NCBI GenBank assembly: GCA_034411135.1
Contig: DAOUMN010000028.1
Span: forward strand, 38,048-102,047
DNA: 64,000 nt
Reading direction: 5' to 3'
From: Bellilinea sp034411135
GTDB taxonomy: Bacteria; Chloroflexota; Anaerolineae; Anaerolineales; Anaerolineaceae
The position numbers and the translations under genes were made by a program. Each line of letters begins with the position of its first letter. Position 1 is the stretch's first letter. Shown piece after piece: positions 9,053 to 17,891 of this stretch. The notes beneath the pieces were generated by a model. That model ran no database searches. It was given only the letters and a program-made list of their open reading frames with translations, and was not told where the DNA came from.

Positions 9053-10132
9053 TTAACGGGCGGGCGCGATGCGAACCACCCGTCCACGGCTGTTGACATC
9101 CAAAACCCAACGACTGCCAATTTGAGCCTGCTGGAAGAGTGAAAGGTTGCTGGTTTCGTAGGTGTATTTTTCCTCGCCGGAACGAAACACAATCTGGTAA
9201 ACCGCTTGTTGATTGCCCACGCGCTGGTCGCGGTTCAACTGCGGCTGCGGAAAAGCTGGATTCAAATCATTACCCTGCAAGCTGAGCGTATCGACTACCT
9301 GCCAGTCCAGGATGGTGTAGGAACAATATTCCGCATACACCCGGTAAACACAGTCCTGAACCACTTCGCCGAAGCCGGTGCCTTGATCGACGGTATAGGG
9401 CGTGCCGCAAACCTCGGTGGCTACCGGCTGTGGCTCATCCGCAGTGAAGGCAAAGCGGTATTCGCACGACCCTAGTTCCGCGCTGGCGGGCAATTGATCG
9501 CGCCAATCGCTGCGTTGGACGGGTGCCAGGGCTTCGACCGCCAGCTGCGTGCGCCAGGTGACGCTTTCCACCGTTCCGATTTGTTCGGTGGTGCGATTGA
9601 ATACCCCGCTGACAGCCAGCAAACACAACACAGCCAGCAACAGCACAGCGGCACCGGCGATGATGATGCCGATGCGCGAGCGTGGCTTCGCTGCCGAGGC
9701 TGGGGTGGATGGTGCGGCTGGTTTTGTAAGCGGTGCGCCGCAAGTGCGGCAAAAGCGCGCCTCTGCCGGGTTGGGCGAACCACAAGCCGGGCAGGCGATT
9801 TCGACAGCCGAGGTGGTGGAAAACGCCCCAACCACCGCTCCGCTGGTGCGCCGGATGCCTTGCTGTAAATCGGCGCCGCATTGATTGCACGTTGGTGCAT
9901 CCGCCGGGTTACGCGTCCCGCAAAAGCCACAGTGAATATCCGGCTGTTGCGCTGCAATTTTTTCCGCTTGTTCGCCGGTGATCAGGTCTTGTTTGAGTGG
10001 CTGCTCGAAAACCACGTCTTCCGGCTGCGGTCCCCCGCACGACTGGCATGTCTTTTGTGGACCGGGATTGCGAGCATGGCAGCGCGGACAGGTCCATTCC
10101 AGTTGTGTATAACCCAGTGTTTTTCGAGCCAC
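9053..10132 (-). CDS. Triple zinc-ribbon membrane protein
   Basis: A 359-residue protein with three CxxC...CxxC zinc ribbons in its first ~145 residues (CPRCHARN..CQSCGGPQ; CGFCGTRN..CNQCGADL; CPACGSPN..CRTCGAPL), each of the double zinc ribbon/RanBP2-like type. One transmembrane helix follows (about 165-185, IGIIIAGAAVLLLAVLCLLAV), then a ~170-residue extracytoplasmic beta-rich domain of unknown type containing paired cysteines. The ribbons would lie in the cytoplasm. The start is a GTG at 10132 with GAGAGG six bases upstream. I know no specific function; similar zinc-ribbon-plus-helix proteins are common in Chloroflexota. It diverges from the DUF4213/DUF364 gene. Confidence 0.8.
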   Translation of the reverse strand: MARKTLGYTQLEWTCPRCHARNPGPQKTCQSCGGPQPEDVVFEQPLKQDLITGEQAEKIAAQQPDIHCGFCGTRNPADAPTCNQCGADLQQGIRRTSGAVVGAFSTTSAVEIACPACGSPNPAEARFCRTCGAPLTKPAAPSTPASAAKPRSRIGIIIAGAAVLLLAVLCLLAVSGVFNRTTEQIGTVESVTWRTQLAVEALAPVQRSDWRDQLPASAELGSCEYRFAFTADEPQPVATEVCGTPYTVDQGTGFGEVVQDCVYRVYAEYCSYTILDWQVVDTLSLQGNDLNPAFPQPQLNRDQRVGNQQAVYQIVFRSGEEKYTYETSNLSLFQQAQIGSRWVLDVNSRGRVVRIAPAR

Positions 10133-10265
10133 GCATCACCTCTCTGTATTTTATTTATAAAAGAGTTTTCTTAAAGGTATCACGGCTTTTCAAAATAGGG
10201 AATTCATTTTTGTGCACAAATCTGACCAGGAATAAAGAGGATTATAATCTCTGCGGAGGTGAGCC

Positions 10266-11000
10266 GTGACGATTCTCGATATGCTGCTTGCAAGCCTGCC
10301 TTCTCAACCGATTCCGGTACGTGAACTGATCATGGGCGTGCACTGGACAGCAGTCGCCAGCCTGCGTTGCGGAATGGCAGCCAGTCTGCGCGGCGATAGC
10401 GCTCACGGTGCGCAGCGTATGCGCGAGGTCGGCAGGCTGCACACCAAAACCGCGCAGGAACTGGCTAGCTGGGTTTTGTCGGACAACCCGTTGGAAGCCA
10501 GCCTGGGCATGGCAGCGCTCAATTCGCTGCTGCCCGAACCGAATCAATCGGTATTCGATATCAACGCGTTTGAAATTTTGCAACGCCGCGGACAGGGTAA
10601 AACAATTGTCATGGTTGGTCACTTTCCACAGGTCGATCAACTTCGTCGCAGCGGCGCGCGCGTATTCGTGCTGGAGCAAAATCCTCATGGTGATGACCTG
10701 CCCGCCGAAGCCGCTCCCCAGGTGGTGCCGCTAGCGGATATTCTTGCTATTACCAGCACGACGCTGATCAACCATACACTGGAAGGGCTTCTGGCACTAC
10801 GCCAGCCGGGCAGCCTGGTCATGCTGCTTGGACCCAGCACGCCGCTAACACCGCTGCTGTTCGAGTTCGGTATTGACCTGCTTTCCGGCACGCTGGTGGT
10901 GGATGAAGCGTCCGCCTTGCTGACCATTCGGCAGGGCGCCGCCTTCCCACAGGTGTTGGGCACCCGGCTGGTCACGCTTAGCCGGTTAAAAGATAGTTGA
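10266..11000 (+). CDS. DUF4213/DUF364 Rossmann-like protein
   Basis: A 244-residue protein with an N-terminal DUF4213-like half (LRCGMAASL..., GRLHTKTAQELASW, NPLEASLGMAALNSLL) and a C-terminal Rossmann-like half (TIVMVGHFPQVDQLR...VFVLEQNP, then DILAITSTTLINHTLEGLL and SLVMLLGPSTPLTPLLFEFG). This is the architecture of the putative heavy-metal-chelation family, whose members often sit near metal, molybdenum or cobalamin genes; no such neighbour is here. The start is a GTG with GGAGG six bases upstream. A TATAAT at 10243-10248 is a plausible -10 box, but no matching -35 is obvious. Confidence 0.8.
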   Translation: MTILDMLLASLPSQPIPVRELIMGVHWTAVASLRCGMAASLRGDSAHGAQRMREVGRLHTKTAQELASWVLSDNPLEASLGMAALNSLLPEPNQSVFDINAFEILQRRGQGKTIVMVGHFPQVDQLRRSGARVFVLEQNPHGDDLPAEAAPQVVPLADILAITSTTLINHTLEGLLALRQPGSLVMLLGPSTPLTPLLFEFGIDLLSGTLVVDEASALLTIRQGAAFPQVLGTRLVTLSRLKDS

Positions 11001-11053
11001 CTTTCGCAACTTTTGCGTGTTTTTCTCGTAAAACGTAGTGGAGGAACAAAAAC

Positions 11054-11254
11054 ATGCAACCCAAACGTTTGTATCGAAGCACTCGCGAACGAATGATCGG
11101 CGGCGTATGCGCCGGTTTGGCGGATTATCTCGGTATGGATCCCACTGTGATCCGTCTGATTTTTTTGCTGCTCTTCTTCATGGCTGGCAACGGTTTACTG
11201 ATCTACTTGATCATGTGGTTGATCGTTCCTGAAGAGCCCAGCGTCCAGATGTGA
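11054..11254 (+). CDS. PspC-domain membrane protein
   Basis: A 66-residue PspC-domain protein: the cytosolic head KRLYRSTRERMIGGVCAGLADYL is followed by one hydrophobic helix (LIFLLLFFMAGNGLLIYLIMWLIV). In other bacteria PspC proteins modulate envelope-stress responses at the membrane. GGAGG precedes the ATG. The next gene, 75 bases downstream, encodes a LiaF-like protein. PspC and LiaF-type proteins frequently sit together in envelope-stress operons, so the two probably work in the same response. No sensor kinase or regulator is adjacent. Confidence 0.88.
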   Translation: MQPKRLYRSTRERMIGGVCAGLADYLGMDPTVIRLIFLLLFFMAGNGLLIYLIMWLIVPEEPSVQM

Positions 11255-11264
11255 TTTTATCTAG

Positions 11265-11311
11265 CCCGTGCGGGGTGTGCATTGCAAGAAAACAGCACGC
11301 AACCGCACGGG
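11265..11311 (+). repeat. Inverted repeat between pspC-like and LiaF-like genes
   Basis: CCCGTGCGG (11265-11273) and CCGCACGGG (11303-11311) are a perfect 9-bp inverted repeat around a 29-base loop, ending 17 bases before the LiaF-like start. It is followed by TTTG only, so it is a weak terminator at best. It may be an mRNA hairpin tuning expression between the two genes. Confidence 0.5.
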
Positions 11312-11328
11312 TTTGTGAGGAAAAACCT

Positions 11329-12309
11329 ATGAATGAACGACCTTACCGTTCGCTGTTTTGGCCGATCATCCTGATCGGCGTGGGCGTGATATGGTTATTA
11401 GGCAATCTCAATATCATTCCCTCGGTCAATTTCGCTATCCTGTCCACGCTCTGGCCGCTGATCCTGATTATCATCGGGCTGGACATCCTGTTTGCCCGCC
11501 GTTCACCACTGGTGGGTGCGCTGATTGGCATCCTGGCAATTGGCGCCGTGATCGTTGCCCTGATTGCCGGACCTGCCCTGGGTTTACCCAACACGACGGT
11601 ATTGCGCCACGAGTCGATTCGCGAACCGCTGGGCGATGCTGCACAAGCAGAAATTACCCTCAACCTGAGCAGCCTGCCGGCCCGCGTTTACGCGCTTGGC
11701 AACAACAACCCTAACTTGCTGGAGGGCGAAATTGATTATTTTGGTGAATTGCGTTACACCTCCTCCGGCAGCGCACTGCGAAAAATTCGCCTGGAACGTT
11801 TTAACCCCAATCCATCAGTCACTTTTTCCATTGACCCGACTGCACGTTGGGAGATCGGTCTCAACCCGCAAATCCCCCTGAATTTGAAGGTCGATTCAGC
11901 TTCCGGCTCGGTGGAACTTGACCTGTCCAATTTGCAGTTGTCTGCCTTCAAGCTGGATCAGGGTTCAGGCAGCCTGACGGTGTCTCTGCCACCGGCGGTT
12001 GCCCCCTACATTGCACAGTTCAAGGGCGGCTCCGGCAGCCTGCGTATAAATCTTCCGCAGGAGGGTCCTCTTACCCTGCAGCTGGACGGTGCCAGCGGTT
12101 CAATCAACATCTATGCCCCCTCCCAAGCCGCCATCCGGCTCGAGATACGCGATGACGGGTCGAGCAGCGTCAACCTGCCCGGCTGGATGCAGCGTGTTTC
12201 CGGGCGTGATAAAGAGGGAGTCTGGGAGAGCGCCAGTTATCAAAGCGCCGCCAATCCAATTTTGATCATCTGCGAAGATTTGGGATCGGGATCCTTCAAT
12301 CTGCGCTGA
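11329..12309 (+). CDS. LiaF/DUF5668-type membrane protein with adhesin-like beta domain
   Basis: A 326-residue protein. Residues 1-80 hold three to four hydrophobic segments in the DUF5668 (LiaI/LiaF transmembrane) pattern (LFWPIILIGVGVIWLLGNL, LWPLILIIIGLDILF, LIGILAIGAVIVALIAG). The remaining ~230 residues are a repetitive beta-strand domain rich in SGS motifs (SASGSVELDLS, GSGSLTVSLP, GGSGSLRINLP, GASGSINIYAP), resembling the toast-rack/DUF4097-like domains that follow LiaF segments. It is probably an envelope-stress protein with its beta domain outside the cell. The ATG at 11329 has GTGAGGA upstream; the frame stays open to 11251, but that part is not protein-like. A strong terminator follows. 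Confidence 0.8.
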   Translation: MNERPYRSLFWPIILIGVGVIWLLGNLNIIPSVNFAILSTLWPLILIIIGLDILFARRSPLVGALIGILAIGAVIVALIAGPALGLPNTTVLRHESIREPLGDAAQAEITLNLSSLPARVYALGNNNPNLLEGEIDYFGELRYTSSGSALRKIRLERFNPNPSVTFSIDPTARWEIGLNPQIPLNLKVDSASGSVELDLSNLQLSAFKLDQGSGSLTVSLPPAVAPYIAQFKGGSGSLRINLPQEGPLTLQLDGASGSINIYAPSQAAIRLEIRDDGSSSVNLPGWMQRVSGRDKEGVWESASYQSAANPILIICEDLGSGSFNLR

Positions 12310-12324
12310 TCAAAACTCATTCAG

Positions 12325-12367
12325 AAAAGCCGTCTTTTATCCTGTGGCGTAAAAGGCGGCTTTTTTT
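12325..12367 (+). terminator. Intrinsic terminator after the LiaF-like gene
   Basis: AAAGCCGTCTTTTA and TAAAAGGCGGCTTT form a 14-bp stem (one G-T pair) with a 9-10 base loop, continued by a T7 run. It closes the pspC/liaF-like unit 16 bases after its stop codon. Confidence 0.9.
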
Positions 12368-12434
12368 ATATGGGTGGGACAAATCCTGCCGCTTATGGCA
12401 TAATCAGGGTGAGATTTGGAATGGGGAGCTGCGT

Positions 12435-13835
12435 ATGCGCCTGTTGGAAAATGTGATCCTGTTGTTGTTGCTGTTTTCGCTCGCCTGGTCGTTCCTGCCA
12501 CCTCACCGCCGTTCTCGGTTGATTCTCTACCTGCCTTTCGTTAGCGGTATCCTGGTGATCGTTCATATAATCTTCGAAGGATCGCGCTGGCAGATGATCC
12601 CAGCCTACCTGCTCACCCTCGCGCTGATTGCCAACAACACCCGTTTACTCAAACATCCGGCTGTCGCGCCGCCCCGTCGTTCGCTGGTGCTGCGGCTGGT
12701 GATGGTCTTTTCAGCCCTGCTGATTTTTATCCTTGTCTCGCAGTTGCCCGGTTTGATCCCTGTGTTCAGTCTGCCGCCGCCGGGTGGTGGTTATGCGGTG
12801 GGGATTGTGCAGCGGGTCGTGGTGGATGACAGCCGGAGCGAAGCATTTACCCCACAGCCGGACGATCTGCGCCAGGTGCCGTTGATGATCTGGTACCCGG
12901 CTGAGGTGCATCCGGAAAGCCGCCCGGCGGACTACTGGCTGGGCGCGCCGGAAATGAGTCGTCATCTGACCCGCCTGCTGCGTCTGCCTTTCTTCCTGCT
13001 CGATCATCTTTCGCTGGTGCGAACCAATGCTGTTGAAAACGCGCCCCTGGCGGCTTCCCAATCGTCATATCCGGTGATTCTCTATTCACATGGCTACCGC
13101 CTGGGTTACTTGCAGCAAAACACCTCGCTTATGGAGACCCTTGCCAGCCATGGCTACATCGTGATCAGCGTTGCTCATCCTTACCAGGCGGCCGCCACGC
13201 CAGACGAGCACGGTCAACTGGTACCTTTTGCAATCGAGATAGCACCGCGCTTTTCGCAGGATGCTGCCTTCCGTGAAGACAGCCTGGCTACCTGGACAGG
13301 CGACCTGCGCTTCGTGCTTGATTTGCTTCCACACCTGAACCGGGGTGAAATCTTCCCCTTCTTCGCGGGCCGGCTCGACTTGCAGCGGACCGGTATTGCC
13401 GGCATGTCCTTCGGCGGCTCGGCTGCCACCCGCTTGTGTTTGACCGATACACGCTGCACAGCGCTGCTCACGCTGGACAGCCCACAATATGAGCCGGTTC
13501 TGTCCCAGCCGCTCGAACTCCCGGCGCTCTTCTTTGCAGCGCAGAATAGCGAATACATCCGCCGGGAAGTGTATGAGATGACCACCGCGCCGTCATACCT
13601 GATTACTATTCGGGACAGCCAGCATTATGATTTTACTGACCTCAGCCTGGTGTCGCCGCTCAACTCCGCCTTTGGTTTTTCCGGCGGCATTCCCGGCAGC
13701 CGGATGATTGCCATCCTAAACCAGTACAGCCTGTCCTTCTTCGACCGCCACCTGAAAGACTTGCCTGCTCCGCTTTTAAATGGAATTTCTGCCGATCATC
13801 CCGAAGTGGCGATCGAATCACGTAATTGGCGCTGA
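12435..13835 (+). CDS. Membrane-anchored alpha/beta hydrolase, PAF-acetylhydrolase-like
   Basis: A 466-residue protein with three to four N-terminal transmembrane helices (about residues 5-110) and an extracytoplasmic alpha/beta hydrolase. The hydrolase shows the oxyanion segment PVILYSHGYRLGY, a nucleophile elbow GMSFGG, and a late DSQHYDF that can supply the catalytic His. The YSHG plus GxSxGG pattern and order resemble platelet-activating-factor acetylhydrolase (isoform II) and dienelactone-hydrolase-like esterases. The natural substrate is unknown. Its 3' end overlaps the convergent HAD phosphatase gene by 40 bases. Confidence 0.82.
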   Translation: MRLLENVILLLLLFSLAWSFLPPHRRSRLILYLPFVSGILVIVHIIFEGSRWQMIPAYLLTLALIANNTRLLKHPAVAPPRRSLVLRLVMVFSALLIFILVSQLPGLIPVFSLPPPGGGYAVGIVQRVVVDDSRSEAFTPQPDDLRQVPLMIWYPAEVHPESRPADYWLGAPEMSRHLTRLLRLPFFLLDHLSLVRTNAVENAPLAASQSSYPVILYSHGYRLGYLQQNTSLMETLASHGYIVISVAHPYQAAATPDEHGQLVPFAIEIAPRFSQDAAFREDSLATWTGDLRFVLDLLPHLNRGEIFPFFAGRLDLQRTGIAGMSFGGSAATRLCLTDTRCTALLTLDSPQYEPVLSQPLELPALFFAAQNSEYIRREVYEMTTAPSYLITIRDSQHYDFTDLSLVSPLNSAFGFSGGIPGSRMIAILNQYSLSFFDRHLKDLPAPLLNGISADHPEVAIESRNWR

Positions 13836-14641
13836 ACTTCCGCTGAGAGTGGTAGTTTGTTCAACGCAGCTTGCAGCGCCGGTTGAAGCACCCCGTGCAG
13901 CTTGCGATCGAAGACCAATTGAGCGCTGTCTTTAAGATAGGCAGGAGCATTGTCCGGAACGCACGCCAGATCAGCCAGTTTCAGCATGGCAACATCATTA
14001 TGTCCATCCCCCACTGCTACCAGCGGCGTATTGGGCAATTGCAAAGCTTTGACCAGCGTTTGTAACCCACTGGCTTTATTGATCTGTTGCGGGGTGACTT
14101 CAAAGATATCTTCCAGGCTGAAGTTGCGTTCCAGCGGCGCGGATTCGAGATCGGCTGCCAACTGGTGCAGCCGCGCAGGCTGGCTGGAAACGCACATCAT
14201 TTTGTTGAATACCGGCAGCGGATCGGTTGGCTGCAGCATATCGGGACGAAAGCCGTAGCGTGTTGCTGCCTGGATGTCCTGTCCATTCCAGTCGACTAAC
14301 CAGTCCTGGTGCACTCCCTGCAGAATGATGCTGACATCCGGATAACGGCTGGCAGTATCTACCAGGCGGGTGGCAAGGTGTGCAGGAAAAGGATGGTGCT
14401 CCAGTAAAACCTCGCCGGGCAGGAACAACAAGCTGCCGTTGTTCAGTACCAGCGCATAGGGCAATGGCTGATCTTCCCTCACTAATCGATTGGCTTGTAA
14501 GGGGAAGCGGGTACCGGTCAGCGAGCGACCGGTTGCCAATATCAGCGTAACCGGCAAGCCGCGCTTTAATAATTCAACATCCCGCGGGTGGATGCGGTTG
14601 TTTTCGAACAAGAGCGTGCCGTCGAGATCGACCGCGAGCAT
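13796..14641 (-). CDS. Cof-type HAD-superfamily phosphatase
   Basis: A 281-residue HAD hydrolase of the Cof/type IIB class, expected to dephosphorylate sugar phosphates or related metabolites. Motif I is DLDGT (D5, D7), motif II is the T of LILATGR, the lysine motif lies in QINKASGLQTLV, and motif IV is VGDGHNDVAML. The cap domain sits between motifs II and III. The start is uncertain: ATG at 14641 puts motif I at residue 5, while an in-frame GTG at 14665 would add eight residues; neither has a clear ribosome-binding site. It overlaps the hydrolase gene on the other strand by 40 bases at its 3' end. Confidence 0.87.
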   Translation of the reverse strand: MLAVDLDGTLLFENNRIHPRDVELLKRGLPVTLILATGRSLTGTRFPLQANRLVREDQPLPYALVLNNGSLLFLPGEVLLEHHPFPAHLATRLVDTASRYPDVSIILQGVHQDWLVDWNGQDIQAATRYGFRPDMLQPTDPLPVFNKMMCVSSQPARLHQLAADLESAPLERNFSLEDIFEVTPQQINKASGLQTLVKALQLPNTPLVAVGDGHNDVAMLKLADLACVPDNAPAYLKDSAQLVFDRKLHGVLQPALQAALNKLPLSAEVQRQLRDSIATSG

Positions 14642-14810
14642 TAAGGATGGATTTGTTTGTGCCACAATGACACGTACCCAGATTGGTGTGATGCAGTGCG
14701 GCTCGCGGGTAAAGCAATCTGCCGGGGGAGCGGATCGAGATTCCAGACGAGCTGCGCCCAATTATCGCCTTAATCACGCCGGGCGGCAAGGTGCCAAATG
14801 TCCTATTCAT

Positions 14811-15677
14811 TCAGGGTGAAGGGGGGCAGCCGGTGAGCAGGCAGAAAGGATCGATGCTCTCGAACAAACCGCTCACCCGCCACAGGCAATATGCACCCAT
14901 TTCCTCCAGCCGTGCTGAGGTGTCATAATGCGCCATTGCAGGAAAATTTACCCCGGCAGGTCCGATGCGCACTTCCAGGTGCAGGTGCGGTGCCAGTGCA
15001 TTGCCCGAATCGCCGATCTGACCAATCTGTTCGCCGCAGGTGATCGTGTCTCCCGGCTGGAGGGTGGACGGTCGTAGCAAGTGAGCGTACAGCAGGTAGA
15101 GCGAGCGCGGCGCAATGCGCCAGTCCGGCGGAAGGGTGTAATCCGGGCAGGAAAGCGCCAGCGGACGGCGCGGTTCGGCGGGCAGGTCGGGCAAAAATAA
15201 CTGTGCCTGCTGCTCGGCGGACAACGCATCCAAACGGGTTTCGATGATTACCAGGTTGCCATACGGAAAGCGGTTATGGGTCACGCCGGCAACCCGCCCC
15301 TCCAATACGGCTTGCACTGCCATGCCGCTGCGCGCAATACGGTCTTCGGGCCGGAAATCCGCTAGGTCGGTTCCGTAATGTGGATCATCACTGCCGGGTG
15401 GTGGTGGATTGTACGGGTTGGAAACCTGCCCTGCCAATTGATCGAGTGTATACCCGTCCAGCGGCGAGCAAATACGAGCTTGGGCAATAGGTGTGGTGGT
15501 GGCGGGCACGGTGGCGCTGGGTTGTGATGGCTGCGAAGGGCTGGCAGTGATGGTGGGCAGCGGGTTAGTCGCCGTGGCGTTTAGTTCGACCGGCGGGCTG
15601 ATGACAGGCAGAGGTGTGCAGCCAGCGGCTGCCAGAAGCCCAATCAATCCCAGGAATGCCACACGGTATGTTCTCAC
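14811..15677 (-). CDS. M23-family (LytM-like) peptidase, probable lipoprotein
   Basis: A 288-residue exported protein. It begins with a signal sequence ending in LLAAAGC (lipobox-like), then a Pro/Thr/Ser-rich linker and a C-terminal LytM/M23 beta barrel. M23 marks are HYGTDLADF (HxxxD, first zinc ligands) and the HLHLEVRIG block; the intervening YGNLVIIET and LYAHL also fit. M23 enzymes cut peptidoglycan cross-bridges, but some are scaffold regulators. The start is taken as GTG at 15677, directly before the signal peptide; the frame is open to 15776 but overlaps the next gene's upstream region. Confidence 0.84.
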   Translation of the reverse strand: MRTYRVAFLGLIGLLAAAGCTPLPVISPPVELNATATNPLPTITASPSQPSQPSATVPATTTPIAQARICSPLDGYTLDQLAGQVSNPYNPPPPGSDDPHYGTDLADFRPEDRIARSGMAVQAVLEGRVAGVTHNRFPYGNLVIIETRLDALSAEQQAQLFLPDLPAEPRRPLALSCPDYTLPPDWRIAPRSLYLLYAHLLRPSTLQPGDTITCGEQIGQIGDSGNALAPHLHLEVRIGPAGVNFPAMAHYDTSARLEEMGAYCLWRVSGLFESIDPFCLLTGCPPSP

Positions 15678-15794
15678 TAGCCCAATTCTACCCGTTTCTG
15701 TGCCGGGAATCCCCCGCTTGGCTTCCGATTTTCTCAGGCATAGGGTATCATGGAAATAGAGCCTTGTGGATTGCATCTACCCAGGAGACCGGAG

Positions 15795-16127
15795 ATGAAA
15801 GAAGCCATATTTTTGGATTCGTCCACCCATCAGCGTATCTTTGCGGTTGTGTGTCAAATACCCCCCGGCAAGGTGGCTAGTTACGGACAAATTGCTCGTA
15901 TTGTCGGCATGGGGGTTGGCGCGCGCCAGGTGGGTTATGCGCTGGCATCGCTGCGCTCTGGCAGTGATGTTCCCTGGCAGCGAGTGATTAATGCACAGGG
16001 GCGCATAAGCCTGCCCGGTGTGGGCGGCGCAATTCAAAAGAAGTTACTACTCGAAGAAGGTATCCTGTTCGACGAAAATGACCGCGTGGATTTCGAGCGT
16101 TACGGTTGGGACGGAAGCATGATATGA
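15795..16127 (+). CDS. Alkyltransferase-like (ATL) DNA-repair protein
   Basis: A 110-residue protein matching the C-terminal DNA-binding/active-site domain of O6-methylguanine-DNA methyltransferase (PGKVASYGQIA, VGYALASL). The reactive PCHRV is replaced by PWQRV, with Trp61 where the acceptor Cys would be. That replacement defines ATL proteins, which bind O6-alkylguanine without removing the alkyl group and hand the lesion to nucleotide excision repair. AGGAGACCGGAG just upstream fixes the start at 15795. It diverges from the M23 lipoprotein. It cannot act as a methyltransferase. Confidence 0.92.
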   Translation: MKEAIFLDSSTHQRIFAVVCQIPPGKVASYGQIARIVGMGVGARQVGYALASLRSGSDVPWQRVINAQGRISLPGVGGAIQKKLLLEEGILFDENDRVDFERYGWDGSMI

Positions 16128-16200
16128 TCCCTGATTTGGTCAAACTCCAATCCTTTGCCTCGCGGAGCACTCGTCGCATTCGACTTTGTGACCGAAACGC

Positions 16201-17121
16201 ATGGTAGATCTCAAAGAATTCATCCTGCCGTATTACCTGCGCCTTAACCGCTTCACCCGCGGGACGCTGGAAATCATCCGCCGGACGATTAAGAATTTTA
16301 CCCTGGCGCGTGGCAGTGAAGCTGCTGCAGCGCTTTCATATTACGCTTTGTTTGCGCTCTTCCCCTTGCTGCTGGTGTTGACCTCCATTGCGGGCTTCAT
16401 CCTCAAAAGCGAGGATTCGTATAAGGCGGTGCTGGAATTTATCTTCGAAATATTGCCCAATGCTGAACCGATCATCGAGCGCAACCTGCAGGTTATTCTC
16501 AACTTGCGCGGGACGATCGGTGCAATCGGCTTGATCGGCGCAGTCTGGTCGGCTTCCGGATTTTTTGATACCCTGGTACGCAACATCAACCGCGCCTGGC
16601 TCAATCTCAAACCACGCGATGTGATTCGAACGCGCCTGCTTGCCTTGGCGCTGGTTGGCATGGTTGTGCTGCTGCTCACCCTTTCGCTGCTCTCGACGGC
16701 GGTTTTTAACTTGATTCGCCTGGTTGACCAGATCTTTCTGGATGGCAATCACCTGGAAGATACCCCAATTTACCCCTACTTGCGCTTGCTCGTGCCGGCA
16801 TTTTTCACTTTCCTTATGTTCATTGTGACCTACCGCTGGATTCCCAACACCACTGTGCGCTGGCGTGCCTGCATGTGGGGATCGCTGTGGACAACCATAG
16901 CCTGGGAACTGGCAAAATTCGGTTTCAGTGCTTACCTTGCCAGCGGGCTGGTGCAGTATGAAATCCTGTACGGATCGCTGGGCACCGTCCTGGCGTTGAT
17001 GTTTTATATCTATCTGTCTTGTACTATTGTGTTGATCGGCGCGCATTTGACTGCCACCATCGACCAGCGCAAGCCGCGCCGCGCAGTTGTGCTTGAAGCA
17101 GCCGAAAAGAATTCGACATAA
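16201..17121 (+). CDS. YihY/BrkB-family membrane protein
   Basis: A 306-residue integral membrane protein of the YihY (formerly RNase BN/BrkB) family. GSEAAAALSYYALFALFPLLLVLTS near residue 45 is the family signature, and about six transmembrane helices follow, including LWTTIAWELAKFGFSAYL and YGSLGTVLALMFYIYLSCTIVLIGA near the end. The biochemical role is unsettled; the old RNase BN assignment was an error. A bidirectional terminator separates it from convergent sodA. Confidence 0.92.
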   Translation: MVDLKEFILPYYLRLNRFTRGTLEIIRRTIKNFTLARGSEAAAALSYYALFALFPLLLVLTSIAGFILKSEDSYKAVLEFIFEILPNAEPIIERNLQVILNLRGTIGAIGLIGAVWSASGFFDTLVRNINRAWLNLKPRDVIRTRLLALALVGMVVLLLTLSLLSTAVFNLIRLVDQIFLDGNHLEDTPIYPYLRLLVPAFFTFLMFIVTYRWIPNTTVRWRACMWGSLWTTIAWELAKFGFSAYLASGLVQYEILYGSLGTVLALMFYIYLSCTIVLIGAHLTATIDQRKPRRAVVLEAAEKNST

Positions 17122-17148
17122 CCATTACCGCCCGAATATTCAGAAAAT

Positions 17149-17186
17149 AAAAAAACGGGGCAGTCCGCGCGACTGCCCCTGTTTCG
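17149..17186. terminator. Bidirectional terminator between yihY-like and sodA
   Basis: GGGGCAGTC and GACTGCCCC (17157-17165 and 17171-17179) pair perfectly around a 5-base loop. An A-run precedes the hairpin and TGTTT follows, so it can stop transcripts from both convergent genes. Confidence 0.87.
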
Positions 17187-17209
17187 TTACCAATAAGGTA
17201 CCGTTAAGT

Positions 17210-17827
17210 TCAGCGGTTTGCCTGATACAAGCTTTCGACAAAATCCCAGTTGACCAACGACCAGAAGGCTTTGACGTAATCCGGACGGCGGTTCTGGTAA
17301 TTTAGGTAGTAAGCATGCTCCCACACATCCAGCCCGAGCAGGGGAATGTGACCATCCATGTAAGGGCTGTCCTGGTTGGCGGTGGAATAAACCTGCAGTT
17401 TCTTATCGCCATCCAGCACCAGCCATGCCCAGCCAGAGCCAAAGCGGGTTACAGCGGCATTGGAGAACTTTTCCATGAAGGTGTCGTAGGAACCGAAAGT
17501 TGCCTCGAGCGCTTTGCCAACGTCACCAACCGGCGTTTTGCTGCCGCCGGGGGCAATCCAATCCCAGAACAGGGTATGGTTGAGGTGACCACCGCCATTG
17601 TTGCGCACTGCGGTGCGGATACCTTCGGGCACTTCGTTGATCCGCTGCAGGATTTCCTCAATGGGGCGCTCAAACCACTCCGGTGCGCTTTCCAGTGCTT
17701 TGTTCAGGTTGGTGACATACGCCGCGTGGTGCTTGTCGTGGTGAATTTCCATTGTACGCGCGTCGATAGCGGGTTCAAGAGTGTTGAACGCGTAATTCAG
17801 GGGAGGCAGTTCAAATACTTTTGCCAT
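17210..17827 (-). CDS. sodA: Superoxide dismutase, Fe/Mn family
   Basis: A 205-residue Fe/Mn superoxide dismutase converting superoxide to oxygen and peroxide in the cytoplasm. The metal ligands are in their normal places: H in EIHHDKHH, H in HLNHTLFWDW, and D/H in LDVWEHAYY. GSGWAWLV is the usual second-shell block. Mn versus Fe preference cannot be settled by eye. The ATG at 17827 (MAKVFELPPL) has AAGGAT upstream; a GTG two codons earlier is also possible. The promoter carries a Fur-family-like palindrome (see 17892-17933), so it is likely metal- or peroxide-regulated. Confidence 0.95.
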   Translation of the reverse strand: MAKVFELPPLNYAFNTLEPAIDARTMEIHHDKHHAAYVTNLNKALESAPEWFERPIEEILQRINEVPEGIRTAVRNNGGGHLNHTLFWDWIAPGGSKTPVGDVGKALEATFGSYDTFMEKFSNAAVTRFGSGWAWLVLDGDKKLQVYSTANQDSPYMDGHIPLLGLDVWEHAYYLNYQNRRPDYVKAFWSLVNWDFVESLYQANR

Positions 17828-17891
17828 ATGCACGATCCTTTCGTTTGATCTATTTTGTGTTTAATTACCCACCCATCGGGGTATTTATTTA